A DNA stretch of 21,364 bases, taken from positions 7,501 to 28,864 of the forward strand of contig LUCW03001456.1 in assembly GCA_001586965.3 (NCBI GenBank). Reading direction: 5' to 3'. The position numbers were made by a program, and so were the translations under genes. The notes beneath the pieces were generated by a model that was given only the letters and a program-made list of their open reading frames with translations, had not been told where the DNA came from and ran no database searches. The DNA comes from Sphaeroforma sirkka (Eukaryota; Opisthokonta; Ichthyosporea; Ichthyophonida). Positions 1 to 9,077 of this stretch are shown in pieces; the stretch's first letter is position 1; each line of letters begins with the position of its first letter.

Positions 1-238
1 GTGTGTATGTGGGTGGTGTCGGCAGATTCCGGAGGTACGTTTACTTTGTATTCAAGTACATGCATGTTTAACTGGACCGATGCGTGCCTGTGTACATGTG
101 TGGCGCCTGAAGCGCTTCATGCACCTAGCGGATGGCTTGACAAGCGTTCGTGAGCTCATCTTTGAGGATGTTACTTTCTAATGTCATGACTATTTGTGAA
201 TGTTTTAGTGTGTTTATTTTATATCGTTTGTGTGCACG

Positions 239-292
<54 letters not shown>

Positions 293-711
293 AAGTGTGG
301 ACATCCCCAATCACCTGTGAGTATCGATTATTGAGAACCATTGGAGCTGTAGGTAGTTCCCGAGTCTCTGTTTCTGTCTGTGTGTGCGTGTGAACACTGA
401 GCGGCCGTAGGCTGGGCGAGTGTGTATGCATATGCACTCAAGAGCCAGCAGATCAGGTGTAGTCCATGGATCACCTATCTGTATTACTAGGTATAGAACA
501 CTTCCTGATGTTGCCTACGATCTGTAATGAATTGTCTACTGCGTTGTTCATCTGTTTACTATGATCTTCACTTCAACTTATTATCACTCTCATTTACAGG
601 AACAACCACAAGTGGTATCATCCCATGTGTAGCATCTTCTTCATGTACAAAGCACATAACATGCAGGCACGCATCATCCGCACTTCAACTGACTATATCA
701 CCCATCCACAG
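1..711 (+). other. Upstream intron sequence of SPTLC2; no exon recognised
   Basis: I find no segment matching the expected upstream SPTLC2 residues here, so this is probably intron. It contains a (TA)n tract at about 243-290 and a short TGTGTG stretch near 378-391. Pyrimidine-rich sequence leads to an AG at 598-599. A GGAG|GTACGT donor-like string at 31-40 is not supported by coding similarity. Confidence 0.5.
243..290. repeat. (TA)n microsatellite
   Basis: An uninterrupted TA dinucleotide run of about 24 units lies upstream of exon e1. Translating it yields only Tyr-Ile strings, so it has no coding meaning. Confidence 0.97.
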
Positions 712-869
712 GACCACTGGTGAGGTTCATCGGGTAATGAATCTGGGGTCGTACAACTACCTAGGTTTTGCAAACAACACCGGCGTGTGTGCCGAAGAGG
801 CCGTTGATCACCTCCACAAGTACGGAGTTGCTTCCGCTAGCCCTGCCATGGAATTGGGCACGAACGATG
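712..869 (+). CDS. SPTLC2: SPTLC2 exon e1 (first in window)
   Basis: The exon encodes [20 protein letters not shown] followed by the segment ending in ELGTND. It holds the SYNYLGFA signature of the alpha-oxoamine synthase family. It ends in phase 1 at a GTATGG donor (870). The acceptor is chosen at 707-711 (CCACAG, with an upstream CTGAC branch-like string), because residues read further upstream do not resemble the family. A stronger pyrimidine-rich acceptor at 596-599 would start the exon at 600 in the same open frame, so the left boundary is uncertain. Confidence 0.8.
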
Positions 870-1526
870 GTATGGTCACGTGCACGTGTGTGTACGCGTG
901 GACATATGTGCGTGTGTCAGGAGTGTTTATGTAGGCGTGTAGGTGATTGGTGTTTGTACTTGCTTGTTAATCTGTATATACACGTCCACATGGATGTATC
1001 AGGGTTTTGTGTGTGCATGCGTTTTGTCTGCTGGTGCCGTGCATTGTTTAGGTTTGACCAAAACGTTTATGTGCGGCATACACTTTGACTTCGTGTGATT
1101 CTATTATTATAATATATATATATATATATATGTAAAAGTGTCTGTCAAAGCGCGACAATTGGCCTGTGAAGCCCTGCTGTGTTTGCGGGTATAGCTTTAG
1201 TAGACGAAGTAGTACTCTAACACATACGGATGAACCTATCTCTGGGCACCTGCGCATGCAGATCGTATGTGCTTGTGTATGCTCGTGAACTGTAAGGGTG
1301 TACGTATCACTTCTTGGCTAATATTTTTAGGGTTTTGGGGTTTTGTAAACCCCTGAACCCCTGGAGGAAATGAGTACGTGCATTCAATTAATCTTCCACA
1401 TCCGATTTCACCGGAGAGTCGTGGAGACTGTGGCATACCTTTCGTACTTGCCGCCTGTTCTCCTCATGATTGCTATATTTGTTGGTGATATCAGACCATG
1501 CACATAATCATATACATATATATTTA

Positions 1527-1569
<43 letters not shown>

Positions 1570-3353
1570 GCAAATATCAAATATCTCTCGAACTCATCTC
1601 GCGTGCATGCGTGCGTGCACAGATGCATCCCACACTCACAAGTATGATGTGGAGTTGCAAGCCTCATTGACCGGTTTGCATGATATTCTTAGTAGCTTCC
1701 TGCACTCACGTATCTCAAATGATGTGCATTCCCTCATACTATTACACTCACCATACACACATGATTTGCATTTCCTCATACTATTACACACCCCATGCCT
1801 TGCATGCTACCTACAGCCTTCGTCGAATGTGAAAGACTGGTGGCAGATTTTGTGGGTAAGGAGGCTGCAATTGTCATCGGAATGGGATTTGCCACAAACT
1901 CGACTACTATTCCTAGTTTGATGGACAAGGTGGGCACAAACAACGAAGAACACGTAGTTGGAAATCAGCGCTTTAGCGATCCTTCTTGTATTGGGTTTAG
2001 GGTTGTCTAATTAAGTGATCTATGAACCACGCCTCGTTGGTGCTTGTTTCTGTGGTACTAACACACCGACACCTTCTTGCGTTGGGTCTAGAGTTGTCTC
2101 ATATCAAGTGATCTATGAACCATGCCTCGTTGGTGCTTGTTTCTGTGTGTACTAACACACAGACATCTTGCGTTGGGTTTAGGGTTGTCTCATATTGAGT
2201 GATGCCCTGAACCATGCCTCGTTGGTGCTTGGAGCGCGCATGTCCGGCGCGAAGATTCAAGTTTTCAAACACAACAATATGGAGAACTTGGAATTCCTGT
2301 TAAAACGAGCCGTAGTGGACGGACAACCCAGAACACACAGGTATCTTAAGATGCACATGGGATACATGTTTAACTATATATACATACTAGCAAGATATAT
2401 GATGCATGTGTAGCTATATATACATACTATCAACACATATGATACATGTGTAACTCTATATACATACCAACAACACATATGATACATGTGTAGCTATATA
2501 TACATACCAAACAGCACATATATATACATGTGTATCTATATATATATATACTAGCAACACATATGATATGTGTAAACCATATATGCATACTAACAACACC
2601 TATGGTATATGTGTATATATATATACATACTAACAACACATAATAAACGTGTAACTATATATGCATACTAACAACACATATGGTACATGTGTAACTATAT
2701 ACTCACATATTGTACATGTGTAACTATATACCCATACTAACAGCACATATGATACATGTGTAACTACATATGCATACTAACAACACATAACTATATATGC
2801 ACACTATTAACACATATGATACATGTGTAAATATATATGCATACTAACAACACATATGATACATGTGTATCTATACATACGTACTAACAACACATATAAT
2901 ACATGTCATTTTATATACATACTAACAACACATATAGTACATGTGTAACTATATATTCATACCAACTGATTGCACAAGTGTTCCTAGTTGACCCAACGTT
3001 TAATCGGTCCCGACCTCGTAGAGAACGCATTCATCTGTGACTCTGTTAGTTTAATTTTTTATTTATTTATTTTTTTAACGTTTATAGCACATGCAATGGT
3101 AAGTACTAAACATATGAAACTGTAGGCGCCCAACAGAGGCTTTTGAACTTATTTCATTTTATTTTTATTTTTTCAAAACAGGCCGTGGAAGAAGATACTC
3201 ATTCTATGTGAAGGTATTTATAGCATGGAAGGGGCCATAGTCAATCTACGAGAGATCGTGCGCCTCAAGAAGAAATACAAAGTATGCCAGCTTAGATCAA
3301 TTATTATCGATGTATTTATGTATGTCTATATTAAATACATACATATCTGTATC

Positions 3354-3384
<31 letters not shown>

Positions 3385-5788
3385 GTGTGTATGTGTGTAT
3401 ATATATATATGTATATTCATATTTATATGTATATGTATATGTATTTTTACATTTATGTTTCAATTCCTTTTATAATATGCATGTGTACACATATAAAAAT
3501 GTGTGTGCGTGTGTTCATATATATATTATTATTATTATTATATTTATTTATTTATTCTTATCATCATTGTACGTCTAATTTTCTACATAAACCTGTATGA
3601 ACTGACATTTCTGTATCGGCACGATACTGTTAAGCTGTTGATCTGTTACTTCATTCATGTTTAACGGATATGCATTGTATAGTCGTCTTGTTCATCACAT
3701 TCAATGGATACACCACACGATCTCTTCTGAACTCGAGTCGAGAAACCCTACTCAGTCCCTTTGGAGTTGGATCTGCATATATATATGTGTGTGTGTGTGT
3801 CTGTGTGTGTGTGTGTGTCTGTGCCCACATTGGATCAGCGGCGCTCTCAGACATGCCAGAAAGATGGTCCAATAATAGGCTGCCTGCGCGCGTATTGGTA
3901 TGTTGTAGCATATTTTTGGTGACCTTTTCCTTAGTAATTGGCCGCGAGTGTCCACACAGATGTCTGTTTTGTTTTTGTTTTAGGTTATGTGTTAACCCAT
4001 GACCTGTCTTGTCCGTATACCCAGGTCAGGCGTTATTACGCACATACACGTTTCTTCATTCATTCCTATGCACACATGTATTTACCTACCTGTCCACCCA
4101 TTGACCCCGTTCTGCAGGCGTATGTATATCTGGACGAGGCCCACAGTATCGGTGCTATGGGAAGAACCGGTCGAGGTATGCTACTGTCCATCCCCTGTGC
4201 TCGTTTGGTGTTTCTAATCCTCTACCTAATATTTGAGTGTGTGGAAATGCGCCTGTGAGGTTGCCTCGCCTGTCGCGTTTTTGATACGTATTTAATATAT
4301 AACGTATTCGATCTCTTTGGCTACAACGGCCCAACACCGTGACTGGTGCTACTGGGTCTGGCTGCCCTGTCTAGTCACAGAGTCGAAGGTGTCTGCTACA
4401 GTCTAAAGCCACTCCATGACCCCTCGGACATCGAAATCATCAAACTACATAGGTTACATGCACAGCACTTTGACGTATGACTTGGGTCAATCTTTTCTTC
4501 TCTGTTGCAACTCCTCTGCTCTGTTAACTTCCCTCTCCTTCACTGTTAACTTGTCTCTCCTCCGTTACTTCTCCTCTGCTCTGTGTAGGAGTGTGTGAGT
4601 ACTGGGGTGTGTCCCCAGATGACATTGACATCATGATGGGCACATTCACCAAATCATTTTAGCTGCCGGTGGCTACGTCGCTGGAGACAAGGTAGCTGTA
4701 CTGTGTATGTAGTGGTGTGGGTATAGTCGCTGGGGATAAGGTAGCTGTACTGTATATGTAGTGGTGTGGGTATAGTCGCTGGTGACAAGGTAGCTGTACT
4801 GTGCATGTAGTGGTGTGGGTATAGTCGCTGGTGACAAGGTGGCTGTACTGTGCATGTAGTGGTGTGGGTTTAGTCGCTGGTGACAAGGTAGCTGTACTGT
4901 GCATGTGGTGTGGTAAGGGACGGGTGTAAGGGGATACCAATGATCTGCAAGCCATAGTAGTATGAACCTTTGGAGATTGACTGATGTCTATTGGTTGTGA
5001 CTGTAGTCCATCTATATCTATAGATAAAGATATAGATATAGATTTATCTACAGTAGATATATCCGCTCCGCACACAGGGTCTGTCGTCAGGCACTGCATT
5101 TTTATTTTTATTTTTAGAAATCTGCGCATATGATGGTAATAGATGAGTTGCTATGAAGAACGACTATGAGACGTATTGTTTAACACACTGTCAGCGCTTG
5201 GGAGTTTCTACTCCTCAGGATATGTTCCAGTAGATTCACACACGTGGCTCCATATATCTGATCGTTCCAACTTCTGTCTGTATATGTATGTATATGCATG
5301 TATATGTATATATATATATATATATATATCCGCCTATCACTTTGTTATAGTGTGCGTGTCAATATATAATTATACAACGTTTTGAAGCCATTGCGTTTCT
5401 GTTGTAACCATCTGTTTGTCTTTGTTAATAGGTTCTCATGGATGAGTTACGACTGAAGATCCACAGCACCATGTACGCCACTTCTGTATCTCCGCCTATT
5501 GTAGGCCAGATAGTGTCGTCGCTGAAGTTGATTGACGGACAGATCGGCGGCACTCAGGGTGTAGACAAGATTAAGCAAATCCAGGACAACACCCGCTACT
5601 TCCGGCAAAAGGTATGGAGCAACCAGGAACATCGGCACACTTAAAATGCAAGCACGCTTTGTCATTCAAGCACACTTTATCATGCAGTAGCAGCTGTCAG
5701 GCCTCGCCTGAAAGGTTCTTAGAGTAGTGTCGACGCGACCCTCTGAAGTTGACTATTCCACACTGCACCTGATTAATCTGCAGTCTGC

Positions 5789-5887
<99 letters not shown>

Positions 5888-7567
5888 CGGTGGCTCCACC
5901 TATCCTCCAATCGTTTGCACAATCCATCATATAATCACAGCCCTAGTACTTGATCCGCGGTGCGTGGCGGTATTATACCAAGTAGTTCTGTGAACCCTTA
6001 GTAGATTGTTTGCCCAGGCCTTATCCAGTTATTGTCAGCCCGTTCGTTCTCACTGTGTTCAGCTATGCTCACACCTAGTTCTATCTGAATGTTTTATGAA
6101 CTCTCATTGGCTGTCTGAATGTTTTATGAACTCTCATTGGCTGTCTGAATGTTTTATGAACTCCCATGGGCTATCTGAGTGTTAAATGAACTCTCATTGG
6201 CTGTCAGAAAGTTTAATGAACTCTTATTGGTTGTTATCTCACGCCTGGCTCAACCATGCCCTCACTCCACCCACTCCACCCACAGTGCCTAGAGATGGGA
6301 CTGATTGTTTACGGCAGCGATGATTCACCTGTCATCCCGGTGCTTCTGTACTATCCTGCTAAGATCGCGTAAGTTATGTATTTCTACTACTTTGCTGCAG
6401 ACTTTATTTGTTATGTATTCCCCTTTTCCCCCTGATTTTGCCCTGTATATTTGCGGATTCACCCCCGCCTGGTCTGCTTCGGGCATAGCCTTGGTGCCTT
6501 TTCGGTAGAATGGCTGGTATTCTCTTGCCTGTCCGTCTGTGTCTCTGCTTTATACCGGGCAACTGTTTGTTTGTTTATTTGTTTTTCCATGTCTAACGAA
6601 GCTGCGCATGTGATGTGGATAAAGCTCATTACCATACAGAGATAGTGTGGTAGTTTCGTTTAGTCGTGTATCTTGTTGATCGGTGGTGTTGATGTCCAAC
6701 TTCTACTATTGCGCAAGTGTCATTAGTGAGCTTGGTAGGTAGTATGGGCCTTGTACGGGCTATAACATACTATAGCCCAAGCAAGCAGGAACTGAGCTAT
6801 TATAGCCTTAATTGCGCTTTCTGTGCAATTGTTCACTCAAATGGGCTTTGTTTCCGGGCTATACCTTGCTTGTATATATTCATTTATTTCTGCAATGATC
6901 ACGTTAACATTTATGTGACCGTCGTCCGGGGACTGCAGTGACACTCACTCTTATCGTCTCGTTTAAACCACGCGTGAATTTAAAGCGCAAGAAAACGCTT
7001 TTGTTCCGGCCCATGTCTGGCTAAACACACGCGTCTTCACACTTTCTTGAAGCGTAGGAATTGATTTTTTACCTCCTACTTCACTTCAAAGCTGGCCCGG
7101 CATTGTACAAGTATTACAGAGGATACAATAACACATCTCAACACGTACGTAATCTCTTATACAATAATATCTAGCACATACGCTCTCTTATACAATATCC
7201 CATCTATCATTTACACTCTCTTATGGCAATAACCCATAACACAAACGTTCATTTTGCATGCCATCCGTCAACAGCGCATTTAGTCGTGAGATGTTTCACA
7301 GAGGGATTGGTGTGGTGGTGGTGGGTTTCCCAGCTACTCCGATCATCACCAGTCGGGCGAGATTCTGCATGTCGTCGTCTCATACACGTATGTGACCTCT
7401 ACTACATTTGTAGAATCAATATACGTGAAAACCCCGCATTTACTGTGATGGGTTGCTTTAGTGCTTAGCTATATGTGAAGACATAGCCGTACTAGCAACA
7501 AGGCTGGCATGGGTGTGATTGTTCTGAATTGCCTCATTGAGTCAGTATTCTGATCTATATACGTCAC

Positions 7568-7615
<48 letters not shown>

Positions 7616-8042
7616 TACTTCATCCCTTCTGCAATATTCTACTTACAGCAGCCCTCAGGATGATGTAACACGACGACTTATATCGACCTAAGTGAAACAA
7701 TTATACTATTGATATTCAAATTCAATCCGTTCTTCTCGGCGATTCTTATTGATACTCTACGGCGGAAGTGTAGTTACCGAGGGGTTGCATCTCTGGTGTT
7801 CCATATTACCCGCAACCCTTGGCACCAGCTATAAGAAAATATGTGGGGTGTACGTCCTTACACATAGCACTCAGCTCGGTTAACAGTATGATGTACTAAT
7901 TACATCGCTATACTCTTTTGGCTTCAAATCTGTTGTAGGTGAAGACCTGGTGAAGGCTCTCACTGCGTTGGATGAAGTGGCGGATCTCATGAATCTCCGC
8001 TACTCTAGACAACCACACGTGATTGGAAAGTACATCGAATAA
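712..8042 (+). CDS. SPTLC2: Serine palmitoyltransferase subunit 2, 3' part of gene (10 exons)
   Basis: This is the catalytic subunit of serine palmitoyltransferase, which condenses L-serine with palmitoyl-CoA in the first step of sphingolipid synthesis at the ER. It belongs to the PLP-dependent alpha-oxoamine synthase family. Exons I assign: 712-869, 1817-1929, 2183-2340, 3182-3281, 4118-4175, 4589-4691, 5432-5611, 6286-6368, 7275-7387, 7939-8042. All introns are GT..AG and phases chain correctly except in the sixth exon. Motifs in order: [33 protein letters not shown] (the NHAS His is expected to stack on PLP), [20 protein letters not shown] (Asp and His contact PLP), MMGTFTKSF (Schiff-base Lys), [19 protein letters not shown] and SRARFC. 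About 389 residues are encoded here, close to the matching part of the animal enzyme. The N-terminal exons and promoter are left of the window. Family assignment is secure; whether this copy is functional is not, because of the exon 6 break. Confidence 0.93.
1111..1569. repeat. Two (TA)n microsatellites in the e1-e2 intron
   Basis: TA runs lie at about 1111-1132 and 1516-1569, the second imperfect with TTTA and GTA interruptions. Between them is a perfect 7-bp hairpin, GGGGTTT-TGT-AAACCCC (1337-1353), directly after a TTTTAGGG string. Confidence 0.9.
1817..1929 (+). CDS. SPTLC2: SPTLC2 exon e2
   Basis: The acceptor is CTACAG at 1811-1816. Joining phase 1 from e1 gives [22 protein letters not shown]. 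This restores exactly the 12-residue spacing between the GT.D motif and the LVA.F motif seen in animal and plant LCB2. The exon then reads the GMGFATNS motif and ends IPSLMDK in phase 0. The donor is an atypical GTGGGC at 1930. Confidence 0.9.
1981..2231 (+). repeat. 91-bp tandem duplication copying the e3 3' splice site
   Basis: There are three copies of a 91-bp unit: two intronic ones and the genuine junction. The boundary AG-exon position recurs at 2000/2001, 2091/2092 and 2182/2183, exactly 91 bases apart. Each copy has a TTGGGT(T/C)TAG acceptor followed by exon-like sequence up to CCTCGTTGGTGCTTG. The first two copies also carry TACTAACACAC, a perfect TACTAAC branch-site string that serves the next acceptor. 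Only the third copy reads on into coding sequence. Copies 1 and 2 hit TGA at 2016-2018 and 2116-2118 if spliced in phase 0. Confidence 0.92.
2183..2340 (+). CDS. SPTLC2: SPTLC2 exon e3
   Basis: The exon starts after TTTAG at 2178-2182 in phase 0 and reads [19 protein letters not shown], then [18 protein letters not shown] and GQPRTH. The NHAS histidine is the expected PLP-stacking residue. It ends in phase 2 at the GTATCT donor (2341). Its first ~48 bases are the ones copied in the upstream intronic repeat. Confidence 0.93.
2355..2965 (+). repeat. Intronic AT-rich minisatellite (~40 bp unit) with TACTAAC motifs
   Basis: About 14-15 degenerate copies of a roughly 40-bp unit (ACACATATGATACATGTGTA, then ACTATATATACATACTAACA) fill most of the intron between e3 and e4. 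The array begins just after the e3 donor. The string TACTAAC occurs at least eight times: 2588, 2628, 2666, 2735, 2775, 2842, 2882 and 2920. Each unit also has the near-palindrome ACATATGATACATGTGT. Confidence 0.85.
3182..3281 (+). CDS. SPTLC2: SPTLC2 exon e4
   Basis: The acceptor AAAACAG ends at 3181. Phase 2 joining gives [18 protein letters not shown], then [16 protein letters not shown] in phase 0, with donor GTATGC at 3282. [15 protein letters not shown] is nearly invariant in SPTLC2 proteins. Confidence 0.95.
3330..3560. repeat. Low-complexity TA/TG-rich tract, e4-e5 intron
   Basis: TA and GTAT repeats are followed by ATT and TTTA triplet/tetramer runs near 3525-3555. A separate (TA)(TG)n tract lies at 3776-3823 in the same intron. 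Confidence 0.85.
4118..4175 (+). CDS. SPTLC2: SPTLC2 exon e5 (PLP-binding DEAHS motif)
   Basis: This 58-base exon lies between CTGCAG (4112-4117) and donor GTATGC (4176). It encodes [19 protein letters not shown] plus one base of the next Gly codon. The Asp of LDEAHS is the residue that pairs with the PLP pyridine nitrogen in this family, and the His contacts the cofactor. Confidence 0.95.
4589..4691 (+). CDS. SPTLC2: SPTLC2 exon e6 (catalytic Lys; contains TAG and frameshift)
   Basis: After the GTGTAG acceptor the exon reads [20 protein letters not shown], then TKSF, which contains the PLP Schiff-base lysine. The next codon is TAG (4660-4662). One base is missing relative to the family: the remaining [10 protein letters not shown] is in the +1-shifted frame. 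The exon is 103 bases, but phase continuity with e5 and e7 requires 104, so the deficit is independently supported. The donor GTAGCT is at 4692. Confidence 0.9.
4677..4918 (+). repeat. 49-bp minisatellite copying the e6 5' splice site
   Basis: There are five copies starting at 4677, 4726, 4775, 4824 and 4873, an exact 49-bp period. The first copy includes the last 15 bases of exon e6 and its donor. All copies repeat GTCGCTGG.GA.AAG followed by a donor-like GTAGCTG (GTGGCTG in copy 4). Potential donors therefore lie at 4692, 4741, 4790, 4839 and 4888. Because 49 is not a multiple of 3, use of any single downstream donor would change the frame. Confidence 0.93.
5281..5330. repeat. GTATA/(TA)n tract, e6-e7 intron
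   Basis: Imperfect TATATGTATG units grade into a pure TA run of about 10 units. Confidence 0.85.
5432..5611 (+). CDS. SPTLC2: SPTLC2 exon e7
   Basis: This 180-base exon is phase 0 at both ends, between TTAATAG and GTATGG (5612). It encodes [18 protein letters not shown], then [10 protein letters not shown], and ends in DNTRYFRQK. The YATS.SPP and NTRYFR motifs are conserved in SPTLC2. Confidence 0.94.
5791..5888. repeat. (TA)n(TG)n(TA)n compound microsatellite
   Basis: A TA run of about 32 units is followed by about 11-12 TG units and a short TA run, in the e7-e8 intron. It is the longest simple repeat in the window. Confidence 0.96.
6081..6230. repeat. 30-bp minisatellite, five copies, e7-e8 intron
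   Basis: Units start at 6081, 6111, 6141, 6171 and 6201 with an exact 30-bp period (CTGTCTGAATGTTTTATGAA then CTCTCATTGG). The central copies are near identical and the outer copies carry substitutions. No splice junction is included. Confidence 0.94.
6286..6368 (+). CDS. SPTLC2: SPTLC2 exon e8
   Basis: The acceptor is CCACAG (6280-6285) after a CCACTCCA-rich pyrimidine stretch. The exon reads [20 protein letters not shown], then LYYPAKI, ending in phase 2 at a consensus GTAAGT donor (6369). It matches the family segment G(F/L)I.YG..DSPV.P..LY.PAKI. Confidence 0.93.
6735..6880. repeat. Inverted-repeat cluster in the e8-e9 intron
   Basis: A perfect 8-bp stem GGGCTATA/TATAGCCC lies at 6757-6778 with a 6-base loop. 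A second stem AATTGCGC/GTGCAATT (6810-6830, 7 of 8 paired) follows. Near 6855-6872 GGGCTATA and CTTGCTTG recur, complementary in part to TATAGCCC and CAAGCAAG at 6771-6786. It could be a foldback or MITE remnant, but I see no target duplication. Confidence 0.5.
7275..7387 (+). CDS. SPTLC2: SPTLC2 exon e9
   Basis: The acceptor is CAACAG at 7269-7274. The exon reads [20 protein letters not shown], then [17 protein letters not shown], ending in phase 1 at donor GTATGT (7388). The [11 protein letters not shown] and SRARFC motifs are strongly diagnostic for SPTLC2. Confidence 0.95.
7570..7613. repeat. (TA)n microsatellite, e9-e10 intron
   Basis: An uninterrupted TA run of about 22 units. Confidence 0.96.
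7939..8042 (+). CDS. SPTLC2: SPTLC2 exon e10 (terminal, with stop)
   Basis: The acceptor is TTGTAG (7933-7938). The exon encodes [20 protein letters not shown], then [13 protein letters not shown] and TAA at 8040-8042. The helix ...LDE.(G/A)DL..L.YSR is the conserved C terminus of the family. The C-terminal tail is short, about 10 residues past YSR. Confidence 0.93.
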
Positions 8043-8400
8043 TCGGAAATCCGTGTATACAGCCGAACGAATCATATTGAACTATACGATTTATATTAGG
8101 TTAATACACACACCTACTATAAATTATCACTCCATTCCGTTGGTGCAGGAAGGTCTAAGTGGACCGTGTCCGCGATGGCATACAGTAGTGTCGCTGCATG
8201 CATTGCGGGGAAGGAGTCAGTGATTGACACTATTCTACTACGTTAATGCACAAGCTTTGAATACAGTCTCGTCTGATCAGTATGGTGGGAGGACTAGTAG
8301 TACTGGCTGCCGTTGTGTTCGAGCGTGAACTGAGTCACTATTAACTTTCAGAGTGGGAATTTAGCAGAGAATTCTTTCCGGATAATTGCTTTGATTTTGT

Positions 8401-8406
8401 AATAAA
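8401..8406 (+). terminator. Candidate polyadenylation signal for SPTLC2
   Basis: AATAAA lies 359 bases after the stop codon and is the first exact match I see downstream of it. The intervening 8043-8400 would be 3' UTR; I see no other gene in it. No cleavage site or GU-rich element is obvious. This is a positional guess. Confidence 0.35.
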
Positions 8407-8414
8407 TTTGGGCC

Positions 8415-9077
8415 AGCAAAGGTAGATCTATCTTCCAATATGAAGAGTATGGTTGTTGTTTTGCTAAACTACAGTAGTAGTTTATGAATATCCTTCTGGG
8501 TTCCAACTTTCAAATAACGTGGAACATTACTACTCGCAGGGGGTGAGCCCAGCATAGTCAGATCTATCTCCCATCTGAAGGGTATGGTGTTTTGCTACAC
8601 TACAGTAGTAGTTTATGAATATCCTTCTGGGTTCCAACATTCAAATAACGTGGAACATTACTACTCGCAGGGGTGAGCCCAGCATAGTCAGATCTATCTC
8701 CCATCTGAAGGGTATGGTGTTTTGCTACACTACAGTAGTAGTTTATGAATATCCTTCTGGGTTCCAACATTCAAATAACGTGGAACATTACTACTCGCAG
8801 GGGTGAGCCCAGCATAGTCAGATCTATCTCCCATCTGAAGGGTATGGTGTTTTGCTACACTACAGTAGTAGTTTATGAATATCCTTCTGGGTTCCAACAT
8901 TCAAATAACGTGGAACATTACTACTCGCAGGGGTGAGCCCAGCATAGTCAGATCTATCTATCTCCCATCTGAAGGGTATGGTGTTTTGCTACACTACAGT
9001 AGTAGTTTGTGAATATTTTTCTGGGTTCCCAACTTTTAAATAACGTAGAACATTATTACTCTCAGGGGGTGAGCACA
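8415..9077. repeat. 130-bp tandem array, about five copies
   Basis: GATCTATC markers recur at 8425, 8561, 8691, 8821 and 8951. The three inner periods are exactly 130 bases and the first is 136. The inner copies are almost identical. The first and last copies are degenerate, and the last has an extra TATC. Identical 63-residue open frames in neighbouring units only reflect the repetition. The array sits just downstream of the SPTLC2 polyadenylation candidate. Confidence 0.95.

Noticed and set aside
600..711. Extension of exon e1 to the acceptor at 596-599
   Set aside because: The frame is open, but its residues do not match the conserved segment expected before TG in SPTLC2. It is kept as an alternative boundary only.
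1625..1643. A possible 19-base micro-exon between e1 and e2 (after CACAG, before GTATGATG)
   Set aside because: Direct joining of e1 to e2 restores the exact residue spacing of the family. Including the micro-exon either introduces a stop or adds residues.
3225..3600. Open frames rich in Tyr and Ile after exon e4
   Set aside because: They are translation of TA/TG simple repeats past the e4 donor, with no coding meaning.
4659..5129. Minus-strand open frame of 156 codons with repeated [10 protein letters not shown] units
   Set aside because: It is the reverse complement of the 49-bp donor-containing minisatellite inside SPTLC2; its length comes from the repeat.
6081..6230. CRISPR-like regular repeats
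   Set aside because: The repeats are directly adjacent with no unique spacers, inside an intron of a eukaryotic gene; it is a minisatellite.
8615..8936. Two identical 63-codon open frames
   Set aside because: They are the same reading of neighbouring 130-bp repeat units, with no protein family resemblance.
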